DNA from: Streptomyces tanashiensis
GTDB lineage: Bacteria; Actinomycetota; Actinomycetes; Streptomycetales; Streptomycetaceae
DNA: 64,000 nt
Direction: 5' to 3'
Assembly: GCF_014648895.1 (NCBI RefSeq)
Contig: NZ_BMRZ01000002.1
Span: 806,001 to 870,000, forward strand
Shown here: positions 53,489 to 61,537 of the stretch, piece by piece
How the letters are laid out: each line of letters starts with the position of its first letter
How positions within the stretch are numbered: the first letter of the stretch is position 1
Made by a program: the position numbers and the translations under genes
Notes under the pieces: model-generated
The model's database searches: none
Told to the model about the DNA's origin: nothing
What the model saw: the letters and a program-made list of their open reading frames with translations, nothing else

Positions 53489-55543
53489 TCAGGGCTCTCC
53501 GGGCGTGCGGGTGAGCTGGTGGAGGCGGAGGGCCAGGTGGGTCTCCAGAGCGCGGGCCGGGGTGTTCCAGTCGGGGCCGAGGAGTTGCGCGACGCGGTCC
53601 AGGCGCTGGACGACCGTGTTGACGTGGACGTGCAGGGCGTCCTTGGCGCGGGAGAGGCTGGCGCCCTGGTCGTAGTAGGCGCGCAGGGTGCGCAGCAGGT
53701 CGGTGCCGCGTTCGGTGTCGTACGCGAGGACGGGGCCGAGGACCCGCTCGACGTACGCGCCGACATCGGCACGGTCGCCCAGGAGGACGCCGATGAAACC
53801 CAGTTCGGCGATGTCGGCGCCCTCTCCGCTCCGGTCGAGGGCGTGCAGCGCCGTCACGCATCGCCGGGCTTCGGCGTGGAGGGCCGCGATCGCCTCGGAC
53901 CCGCATCCGGGGCCCGCCGCCCCCGCGGTGACCGGCGCCCCGAGCGCGCGCGTGAGGTCGGCCGAGAGCGTACGGGCGAGGGTCCCGGGCCGGTCGCAGG
54001 GCGCGAGCAGGACCACGTGACCGTGTCGGGTGCCTGACAGCCCGCCGAGCCTGCGGGCTGTGCGCGCGGTCTCGGCGGCGAGCCGGGGGCGCAGGGCCGG
54101 CTCGCTGTCGAGCACGGCGACGGCGTGGGGGTGGGCCAGATTCACGCCGAGGCGACGGGCTCGCAGAGTGAGGCTTCCGCCGTCCCGACGCGGCGACGCC
54201 GTGGGGTCGGCGAGGAGGTCGTCGAGGAGTTCGCCCCGTACCCGGTCCTCGGTCTCGGCCACGGAGCGGCGCATGAGGAGCAGCATCGCGGTGACGAGTG
54301 CGGCGCGTTCGAACAGGCGCCGGTCGGCCTCGGAGAGGTCGGCCCGGCCGGTCAGGACGATGCTCCCCAGCGATTCGGTGCCGGCCAGCACGGCGCAGGT
54401 CCAGACGCCGTCGGCGTGGATCGCGCTGCCGTCCGTACGCGACGCCGTCAGGGTCTCGGCCGAGGGCGTGACGGGTCCGGTGCCCGACCGGGCCAGTTCG
54501 CTGCCGTCGGTGTCGTGGACGGCCACTCCCCCGCGGAGCAGTGCCCCGATCTCGGCTGCCACGTCGTCGATGCCCGCGCCGCGCAGGACGAGTCGGGTGA
54601 GGCGGTCGTGGGCGTCGGAGGCCAGGTGCAGCGCCTCTCCGTGGGCGCGGGCCGTGGCGTTGGCGGCTTCGAGCCGGGTGAGCGCGCTGCGGGTCTCCTC
54701 CAGGCGGCGGGCGCTGTCGATGGCGACGGCGGCGTGGTCGGCGAGCGAGCCGAGGAGGGCGATGGCGTCGGGGGTGAACTCGCGCGGGGTGCGGTCCGCG
54801 GCGAACAGCACGCCGATGATCTCCTCCCCCAGCCGCAGGGGGACGCCGAGGATGCCGCGGAGTCCTTCCTCGGCCACGCCGTCGTCGATGGTTCCGGTGT
54901 GGCGGTAGCGGTGGTCGGTGCGGTAGTCCGTGCTGGCGTAGGGGCGCGCGGTCTGGGCGACCAGGCCGCCGAGGCCTTCTCCCATGCCGAGGCGGAGCTG
55001 CTGGAAGGCCGCGGAGACGGATCCTTCGGTGACGCGCATGAAGGTGTCGTGGGCGAGCGGGTCGTTGAGCGTGAGGTAGGCGACGTCGGAGCCCAGCAGG
55101 GTCCTCGCGCGGCGGACGATGGCGCGGAGCACGGCGTCGAGCTCCCGCAGGCCGGCCAGATCGCCCGCGGTGTCGAACAGTGCGACGAGTTCCGTCTCCC
55201 GGCGCCGGTACTGGTCGAGCACGCGTCGTACGGACAGGGCGGTCTCGGTGGTCTCCTCGATCCCTGCGATGTCCGGCGCGGCGACACCGGCCGCGCGTGA
55301 GCGGGCGGGCTGGGAGGCGAGTTCCTCGGCGGGGGCGTCGGCCGCGAGGAGCTCCAGCAGACGGCGGGCGGCCGCCTCGGCGGGAGCGGTGACCTGAGCG
55401 GCCCTCTCGGCGGGTACGGAGGCCCGGCCCCCGGGCCCGTCAGGTCGGGACGTCCGGCCGCGCGGCTCGGCGGGTACGGACGCCGGGCCCGCCGACTCGG
55501 CGGGTACCGGCGTCCGGGGGTCGGGTCGGCGGCCGGTGGTCAT
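53489..55543 (-). CDS. GAF-domain PucR-type transcriptional regulator
   Basis: 684 aa from ATG at 55543 with GAGGAGG upstream. A disordered Pro/Arg-rich N-terminus is followed by a GAF domain (about 165-300: GSDVAYLTLNDP, GEEIIGVLFAADR) and a second sensory segment. The C-terminal PucR/CdaR-type helix-turn-helix contains LLRTLRAYYDQGASLSRAKDALHVHVNTV. Such regulators sense small metabolites and usually control adjacent genes, here the MFS carrier and 3-hydroxybutyrate dehydrogenase. The long dyad at 57951-58002 is a candidate target. Confidence 0.85.
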   Translation of the reverse strand: MTTGRRPDPRTPVPAESAGPASVPAEPRGRTSRPDGPGGRASVPAERAAQVTAPAEAAARRLLELLAADAPAEELASQPARSRAAGVAAPDIAGIEETTETALSVRRVLDQYRRRETELVALFDTAGDLAGLRELDAVLRAIVRRARTLLGSDVAYLTLNDPLAHDTFMRVTEGSVSAAFQQLRLGMGEGLGGLVAQTARPYASTDYRTDHRYRHTGTIDDGVAEEGLRGILGVPLRLGEEIIGVLFAADRTPREFTPDAIALLGSLADHAAVAIDSARRLEETRSALTRLEAANATARAHGEALHLASDAHDRLTRLVLRGAGIDDVAAEIGALLRGGVAVHDTDGSELARSGTGPVTPSAETLTASRTDGSAIHADGVWTCAVLAGTESLGSIVLTGRADLSEADRRLFERAALVTAMLLLMRRSVAETEDRVRGELLDDLLADPTASPRRDGGSLTLRARRLGVNLAHPHAVAVLDSEPALRPRLAAETARTARRLGGLSGTRHGHVVLLAPCDRPGTLARTLSADLTRALGAPVTAGAAGPGCGSEAIAALHAEARRCVTALHALDRSGEGADIAELGFIGVLLGDRADVGAYVERVLGPVLAYDTERGTDLLRTLRAYYDQGASLSRAKDALHVHVNTVVQRLDRVAQLLGPDWNTPARALETHLALRLHQLTRTPGEP

Positions 55544-55652
55544 GAGGCCTCCTCGCGGGCCGTGTTGTGGACGGGTGGTGCGGCGCGGCGCCCGGTCCAC
55601 CGCGTTGCCCCCGTCAGGGCGGCGGACCGGGCTGCTCACGGGCGGGGCGGTG

Positions 55653-57017
55653 TCACACCCGGTCTGCCGCCGGGACCGCGGGAGCGGCGGCCGGCTCCTC
55701 GTGCCGCGAGCGCTCCAGGTCGCGCCCCCGGGTCTCCCGGGTGACCGCCACGGTGATGGTGGTGATCACCGCCGCCACGCAGAGGTAGAGACTGACGGGG
55801 GTGGAGGAGTCGTAGTCCTTGAGGAGTTCGACGGCGATGATCGGGGCGAGGGCTCCGGCGACGATGGAGGCGAGCTGGGAGCCCATGGAGGCGCCGGAGT
55901 AGCGGACCTTGGTGTCGAACATCTCGGAGATGAACGCGGCCTGCGGCCCGTACATCGCGCCGTGCAGCAGCAGCCCGGCGGTGACGGCCAGGGCGATCAC
56001 GGGGAACGACTTGGAGTCGACGAGTCCGAAGAAGGCGAAGGCCCAAACGGCCATGCCCACCGAGCCGATGAGGGTGACGGGCCGCCGCCCGATGCGGTCG
56101 GACAGGGCGCCCCACAGGGGGATGGTGACGAAGTGGACGGCGGAGCCGATGAGGACGGCGTTCAGGGCGGTGCTCTTGGGCAGTTCCAGGTGGACGGTGA
56201 CGTACACGAGGAGGAAGGAGGTGAGGATGTAGTACGAGATGTTCTCGCCGAAGCGGGTGCCGATGGCCGACAGCACCTCGCGCCAGCTGCGCCGGAACAC
56301 CTCGACGACCGGGGCCTTCTCCTTCACGCCCTGCGCGGCGGCGGCCTCGGCCCGGGCCTGGGCGGCGAGGAAGACCGGGGACTCGGACACCGAGACGCGG
56401 ATCCACAGGCCGATCAGGACGAGGACTCCGGAGAGCAGGAAGGGGATGCGCCAGCCCCAGGACTGGAAGGCCTCCTCCGACTGGAACGCGGCGAGCAGGG
56501 CCAGGACGCCGGTGGCGAGGAGGTTGCCGCCAGGCGCGCCGGCCTGCGGCCAGGAGGCCCAGAAGCCGCGGTGCTTGTCGCCGCCGTGCTCGGAGACGAT
56601 CAGGACGGCCCCGCCCCACTCGCCGCCCAGCGCGAAGCCCTGGACGAGGCGCAGCACGGTCAGCAGGATCGGCGCGCCGGCTCCGAGGGTCTCGTACGTG
56701 GGCAGCAGACCCATCGCGAAGGTCGCGCCGCCCATCATCAGCAGGCTGACCACCAGCAGCTTCTTGCGGCCGATCTTGTCGCCGAAGTGGCCGAAGACGA
56801 CCCCGCCGAGCGGACGGGCGGCGAAGCCGATGGCGTACGTGATGAACGCGATGAGCGTGCCCACGAGCGGGTCGGCGCTGGGGAAGAACAGCGTGTTGAA
56901 GACGAGGGCCGCGGCCGAGCCGTAGAGGAAGAAGTCGTACCACTCGATGGTGGTGCCGATCAGGCTCGCGGCGACGACGCGGCCGATGCCGCCTCTCGGC
57001 GTGGTGGTGTCAGACAT
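55653..57017 (-). CDS. MFS metabolite:H+ symporter (ProP/ShiA type)
   Basis: 454 aa with 12 membrane helices. The start region IGTTIEWYDFFLYGSAAAL and the loop GHFGDKIGRKKLL are hallmarks of the metabolite:proton symporter group, as is LRLVQGFALGGEWGGAVL. It lies between the regulator and 3-hydroxybutyrate dehydrogenase on the same strand. By context it probably imports 3-hydroxybutyrate released by the secreted depolymerase (inference). Confidence 0.88.
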   Translation of the reverse strand: MSDTTTPRGGIGRVVAASLIGTTIEWYDFFLYGSAAALVFNTLFFPSADPLVGTLIAFITYAIGFAARPLGGVVFGHFGDKIGRKKLLVVSLLMMGGATFAMGLLPTYETLGAGAPILLTVLRLVQGFALGGEWGGAVLIVSEHGGDKHRGFWASWPQAGAPGGNLLATGVLALLAAFQSEEAFQSWGWRIPFLLSGVLVLIGLWIRVSVSESPVFLAAQARAEAAAAQGVKEKAPVVEVFRRSWREVLSAIGTRFGENISYYILTSFLLVYVTVHLELPKSTALNAVLIGSAVHFVTIPLWGALSDRIGRRPVTLIGSVGMAVWAFAFFGLVDSKSFPVIALAVTAGLLLHGAMYGPQAAFISEMFDTKVRYSGASMGSQLASIVAGALAPIIAVELLKDYDSSTPVSLYLCVAAVITTITVAVTRETRGRDLERSRHEEPAAAPAVPAADRV

Positions 57018-57120
57018 GGGTTCACCGGTTTCACGAACGGAACGGGGACGGGGACGGGCGTGCGGCGGTGCTGGGGCGGTGCGGGGACGGCGAGAAGTGG
57101 GGCCGGGAGACGGCCGCGGG

Positions 57121-57915
57121 TCAGCCGGCGGTCCAGCCGCCGTCGAGCGGCAGGGAGGCCCCGGTGAGATAGCCGGAGTGGGGACCGCACAGCCATAGGA
57201 CGGCGGCGGCCACCTCCTCGGACTCCAGGAGGCGTTTGACGGGCGTGCGGGCCAGCATGACGTCGGAGAGCACGTCGCCCTCGCTGATGCCGTGCGCGGC
57301 GGCCTGGTCCCTCACCTGGCCCTCGACGAGCGGGGTACGGACATAGCCGGGGTTGACGCAGTTGCTGGTGACTCCGTGCGGGGCGCCTTCGATCGCGGCG
57401 ACCTTGCTCAGCCCCTCCAGGCCGTGCTTGGCGGCGACGTAGGCGGCCTTGTACGCGCTGGCCCGCAGGCCGTGGACGCTGGAGACGTTGACGAGGCGGC
57501 CCCAGCCCCGGTCGTACATGTGCGGCAGGACGTGGCGCATCAGCAGGAACGGAGCGGTGACCATCACCTTCTGGATCAGTTCGAAACGCTCCGTGGGGAA
57601 TTCCGTGAGCGGAGCCACGTGCTGCAGGCCGGCGTTGTTGACCAGGATGTCGACCTCGGCCGGCAGGTTGCCGATGGCGGAGGCGTCCGCGAGGTCCGCG
57701 ACATGGGCCTCGCCTCCGGTGATCTCCGCGACCGCCTTGGCCGCCTCGGCGTCCCGGTCGACCACGTGGACGGTGGCCCCTGCCTGCGCCAGGGCGAGCG
57801 CGCAGGCCCGGCCTATGCCGCTGCCGCCGCCGGTCACGAGGGCCGTGCGGCCGCTCAGGTCGAGCGCCGCGGCGGGCGGCGGCAGAGCGACCGGGCGGGG
57901 AAATGTGTTCGTCAT
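57121..57915 (-). CDS. bdhA: 3-hydroxybutyrate dehydrogenase (SDR family)
   Basis: 264 aa. Short-chain dehydrogenase with the nucleotide motif TGGGSGIG, NNAG, and the catalytic Ser (VNVSSVHG) and Tyr-xxx-Lys (YVAAKHGLEG). Sequence such as NNAGLQHVAPLTEFP and NCVNPGYVRTPLVEGQ fits 3-hydroxybutyrate dehydrogenase. It oxidises (R)-3-hydroxybutyrate to acetoacetate with NAD+. Together with the CoA-transferase encoded at 59.9-61.4 kb it would complete entry into acetyl-CoA. Confidence 0.88.
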   Translation of the reverse strand: MTNTFPRPVALPPPAAALDLSGRTALVTGGGSGIGRACALALAQAGATVHVVDRDAEAAKAVAEITGGEAHVADLADASAIGNLPAEVDILVNNAGLQHVAPLTEFPTERFELIQKVMVTAPFLLMRHVLPHMYDRGWGRLVNVSSVHGLRASAYKAAYVAAKHGLEGLSKVAAIEGAPHGVTSNCVNPGYVRTPLVEGQVRDQAAAHGISEGDVLSDVMLARTPVKRLLESEEVAAAVLWLCGPHSGYLTGASLPLDGGWTAG

Positions 57916-57950
57916 GGCCGGAAACAGTAGGGAGCGCCACGGGCCCATCC

Positions 57951-58002
57951 CATGTCGGCAGCCCCTACAAACCACTGCCCAGGGGTGGTGGCTGCCGACA
58001 TG
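57951..58002. promoter_or_regulatory. 13-bp dyad in the bdhA-depolymerase divergent region
   Basis: CATGTCGGCAGCC (57951-57963) and GGCTGCCGACATG (57990-58002) are perfect inverted copies separated by 26 bp. They lie close to the bdhA start and between it and the secreted depolymerase gene, so one regulator could control both. Confidence 0.7.
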
Positions 58003-58214
58003 ACAGGGGCGGAGCCGAGGAGGAGCCGGTACCGGGGCCGTCTCGGGGACGGCCATGGATCGCTGTCACACATGGTTCCGGCCAAGCCTGGTTGTCCGGC
58101 CCATGTCAGCGCCGGTGCGGGCGCCCCCATGATGCACGCCACACCGACCGTCCCGGTCCCACGCCCGGCTCGGTCGGTGCTCCCCCGTGCTCACCCCTAC
58201 AGGAGGCAGTCGTC

Positions 58215-59708
58215 ATGGGACAGCCGCACCCTCCGTTCCGCTTCACCAAGAGCCGCCGCCTCGCCGGAGGCATCCGCCGCTGGGTCACCGCCGCCGCGGG
58301 CGCGCTCGCCCTCACCGGCGGTCTGGTCGCCGTGGGCCCGCAGGCCTCCGCCGCGGGTCTCACCCAGGTCACCGGCTTCGGGTCCAACCCCGGCAACCTG
58401 TCCATGTACGCCTACGCGCCCGAGGCGCTGCCCGCCGGCGCGCCGCTCGTGGTCGCCCTGCACGGCTGCACCCAGAGCGCGAGCGACTACTACGCGCACT
58501 CCGGCTGGCCGACGTTCGCCGACCGTTACGGCTTCGCGCTGGTCCTCCCGCAGACGAGCAGCGCCAACAACGCGAACTCCTGCTTCAACTGGTTCGAGCC
58601 GGGCGACAGCGCACGCGGTCAGGGCGAGGCGCTGTCGATCAAGCAGATGGTCGACAAGGCGGTCGCCCAGTACGGCAGCGACTCCCGGCGGGTCTTCGTC
58701 ACCGGCCTGTCCGCCGGCGCCGGCATGACCGCGAACATGCTCGCCGCCTACCCCGACGTCTTCGCGGGCGGCTCCATCGACTCCGGGCTGCCCGCGTCCT
58801 GCGCGACCAGCGTGTCCACCGCGTACACCTGCATGTACAGCCCGCCGGACAAGAGCCCCGCGCAATGGGGTGCGCTGGTGCGCTCGGCCGCTCCCGCCGG
58901 CACCACGTCCTGGCCCCGGGTGGCGATCTGGCAGGGCACCGCCGACACCACCGTCCAGCCGGCCAACGCCACCGAGCTGCGCGACCAGTGGACCGACGTC
59001 TGGGGCATCGGCCAGACGCCCTCCCGCACCCGGAGCCTGAGCGGCGGCACCACGCTGAGCGAGTACGACGACGCCTCCGGCGAGCCCGCCGTCCAGGTCT
59101 ACTCGATCTCCGGCATGGCCCACGGCCTCGCGGTCGACCCGGGGAGCGGCCCGGAGCAGTGCGGCAGCACCGGCACCTACTACCTCGACACCATCTGCTC
59201 CAGCTACCACACCGCCCGCTTCTGGGGCCTCGACGGCGCGGGGCAGGAGCCCGGCCCCGGTTCCCTGCCCGCCCCCACCGGCCTCGCGGTCGTCTCGACC
59301 GCCGACACCCGTGTGTCCCTGAGCTGGAACGCCGTGCCCGGCGCGGCCTCCTACGAGGTCTACCGCGCGGGTACGAAGGTGGGAGGCACGGCCTCGACCG
59401 CCTACACCGACACCGGCCTGGCCACCGGGACGGCGTACGGCTACACCGTCGCGGCCGTCGACGCCTCGGGCGCGGTGGGCGCGGTCTCGGCGTCCGTCAC
59501 CGCCACCACGACCGGGTACACGCCCACGTGCCACACGGCCAGCAACTACGACCACACGGTCGCCGGACGTGCGTACCAGAGCGGCGGCTCCACCTACGCC
59601 ACGGGTTCCGGCCAGGCCATGGGGCTGTGGAACACCTTCACCACACACACCCTCAAGCAGACCGCGCCCGGCTACTACGTCGTGGCCGATTCCGGCTGCT
59701 CGGCCTGA
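58215..59708 (+). CDS. phaZ: Secreted poly(3-hydroxybutyrate) depolymerase
   Basis: 497 aa from ATG with AGGAGG 8 bases upstream. A signal peptide (GGIRRWVTAAAGALALTGG, cleavage near ASAAG) is followed by an alpha/beta-hydrolase catalytic domain (about 45-345) with the oxyanion segment ALHGCTQSA and lipase box GLSAGAG. Then come a fibronectin type III linker (about 355-437) and a C-terminal polymer-binding domain (about 440-497). This domain order is that of extracellular short-chain PHA depolymerases. It degrades PHB to monomers and dimers outside the cell. Confidence 0.9.
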   Translation: MGQPHPPFRFTKSRRLAGGIRRWVTAAAGALALTGGLVAVGPQASAAGLTQVTGFGSNPGNLSMYAYAPEALPAGAPLVVALHGCTQSASDYYAHSGWPTFADRYGFALVLPQTSSANNANSCFNWFEPGDSARGQGEALSIKQMVDKAVAQYGSDSRRVFVTGLSAGAGMTANMLAAYPDVFAGGSIDSGLPASCATSVSTAYTCMYSPPDKSPAQWGALVRSAAPAGTTSWPRVAIWQGTADTTVQPANATELRDQWTDVWGIGQTPSRTRSLSGGTTLSEYDDASGEPAVQVYSISGMAHGLAVDPGSGPEQCGSTGTYYLDTICSSYHTARFWGLDGAGQEPGPGSLPAPTGLAVVSTADTRVSLSWNAVPGAASYEVYRAGTKVGGTASTAYTDTGLATGTAYGYTVAAVDASGAVGAVSASVTATTTGYTPTCHTASNYDHTVAGRAYQSGGSTYATGSGQAMGLWNTFTTHTLKQTAPGYYVVADSGCSA

Positions 59709-59765
59709 CCTGACGCGCCGCTGGCCGAGGTGCTCACCAGCGCCGTCGGCCCTCCCGCGCACGCT

Positions 59766-59797
59766 CCGGTGGAGGTGGTCACCACCACCTCCACCGG
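59766..59797 (+). terminator. Perfect 14-bp hairpin after the depolymerase
   Basis: 59766-59779 pairs fully with 59784-59797 around a 4-base loop. It lies 58 bp after the phaZ stop and before the CoA-transferase promoter. Confidence 0.8.
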
Positions 59798-59924
59798 GGT
59801 TGATGTGGGGATGACAGCCATGGTCCCGCCCCTGCGGCCTGCCTAGGCTCGCTGCCCGTCGGTTGTACTGGCACCCGCTCCGACCAGCACGGTCGGCCGG
59901 GCTGCCCGAGGGAAAGGGACCTGC

Positions 59925-60701
59925 ATGGGTCTGGACAAGACAGTCGCGAGCGCCGCGGAGGCGGTGGCCGACATCCCCGACGGCGCCTCGCTCGCGGTGG
60001 GCGGCTTCGGGCTGTGCGGCATACCGGGCACGCTCATCGACGCCCTGTGGCAGCGCCGGACGCGCGACCTCAGGATCGTCTCGAACAACTGCGGCGTCGA
60101 CGACTGGGGCCTCGGTCTCCTGCTCGCCGCGGGGCAGATCTCCCGCATGACGAGCTCGTACGTGGGCGAGAACAAGGAGTTCGCCCGCCAGTACCTGAGC
60201 GGCGAGCTCGAGGTCGAGCTCGTCCCCCAGGGCACCCTGGCCGAGCGGCTGCGGGCCGGCGGCGCCGGCATCCCCGCCTTCTACACCCCCGCCGGCACCG
60301 GCACCCAGGTCGGCGAGGGCGGGCTGCCCTGGCGGTACGCCACCGACGGCACGGTCGCCGTGGCCTCACCGGCCAAGGAGACCCGGGAGTTCGGCGGCCG
60401 TCAGCACCTGCTCGAACACGGCATCACCACCGACTTCGCGCTGGTCCGGGCGACCATCGGCGACCGGCACGGAAATCTCGTCTTCCGCTCGTCCGCCCGG
60501 AACTTCAACCCGCTGGCCGCCATGGCCGGCCGCGTGACCGTCGCGGAGGTGGACCACCTCGTCGAACCGGGCGAACTCGACCCCGACGAGGTGCACCTCC
60601 CCGGCGTCTTCGTCCAGCGCGTCATCCGGGTCACGCCCGGAGACCCCGCCGCCGAACGGCGCATCGAGCGCCGCACCGTCCGTCAGGAAGGCGACGTCTG
60701 A
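59925..60701 (+). CDS. scoA: 3-oxoacid CoA-transferase subunit A
   Basis: 258 aa. Landmarks of the CoA-transferase I alpha subunit are [33 protein letters not shown] and FYTPAGTGT. With subunit B it transfers CoA from succinyl-CoA to acetoacetate, making acetoacetyl-CoA for thiolysis. It completes the PHB route. The stop shares one base with the next ATG. Confidence 0.92.
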   Translation: MGLDKTVASAAEAVADIPDGASLAVGGFGLCGIPGTLIDALWQRRTRDLRIVSNNCGVDDWGLGLLLAAGQISRMTSSYVGENKEFARQYLSGELEVELVPQGTLAERLRAGGAGIPAFYTPAGTGTQVGEGGLPWRYATDGTVAVASPAKETREFGGRQHLLEHGITTDFALVRATIGDRHGNLVFRSSARNFNPLAAMAGRVTVAEVDHLVEPGELDPDEVHLPGVFVQRVIRVTPGDPAAERRIERRTVRQEGDV

Positions 60702-61360
60702 TGGCCCTCACCCGCGAACAGATGGCCGCCCGCGCCGCCCTGGAGCTGACGGACGGTTCGTACGTCAACCTCGGCATCGGCCTGCCCACCCTCATCCCCA
60801 ACCACCTTCCGCCGGGCATCGAGGTGGTGCTGCAGTCCGAGAACGGCATCCTGGGAGTCGGCCCGTACCCGACCGAGGACGAACTCGACGCCGACCTCAT
60901 CAACGCCGGCAAGGAGACGGTCACCACGCGGCGCGGTGCCTCGTTCTTCGACTCCGCCCTCTCCTTCGGCATGATCCGGGGCGGCCACATCGACACCGCG
61001 ATCCTCGGCGCCATGCAGGTCTCCGCCCGCGGCGACCTCGCCAACTGGATGATCCCCGGCAAGATGATCAAGGGCATGGGCGGCGCGATGGACCTCGTCC
61101 ACGGCGCCGGCCGGGTCGTCGTCCTCATGGAGCACACCGCGAAGGACGGCACCCCCAAGCTCGTGGACACCTGCACTCTTCCGCTGACCGGCCGGGCCGT
61201 CGTCCACCGCGTCGTGACCGACCTCGCCGTCGTCGACATCACCCCGGACGGCTTCGCACTCGTCGAACTCGCCCCGGACGTCACCGTCGAGGAGGTCCGG
61301 GCCGCCACGGACGCCGACCTGAGGGTGCCGGTGGACATCGGAGGCGCACGAAAGCCCTGA
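60701..61360 (+). CDS. scoB: 3-oxoacid CoA-transferase subunit B
   Basis: 219 aa. It contains the catalytic glutamate in [13 protein letters not shown] and the family stretch [13 protein letters not shown]. Length and order (A then B, overlapping TGATG) are typical. It forms the active site with subunit A. Confidence 0.92.
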   Translation: MALTREQMAARAALELTDGSYVNLGIGLPTLIPNHLPPGIEVVLQSENGILGVGPYPTEDELDADLINAGKETVTTRRGASFFDSALSFGMIRGGHIDTAILGAMQVSARGDLANWMIPGKMIKGMGGAMDLVHGAGRVVVLMEHTAKDGTPKLVDTCTLPLTGRAVVHRVVTDLAVVDITPDGFALVELAPDVTVEEVRAATDADLRVPVDIGGARKP

Positions 61361-61537
61361 ACAGGGCCTCTCCGGGCGGGTATTCGTGCGCTGCTCGCTG
61401 CGCCGGGCGCGCCTCTCCGTGGGGGTATCGCGTCGCGCGCTCGCTGGATCAAGTGAATCCAGGGGGGCGTGTGTTGGTCCGTTTATGTCACCGGGCACCT
61501 TCCCCTCAGCGGTTCTCACCGTTGAGAGGGACACGCA

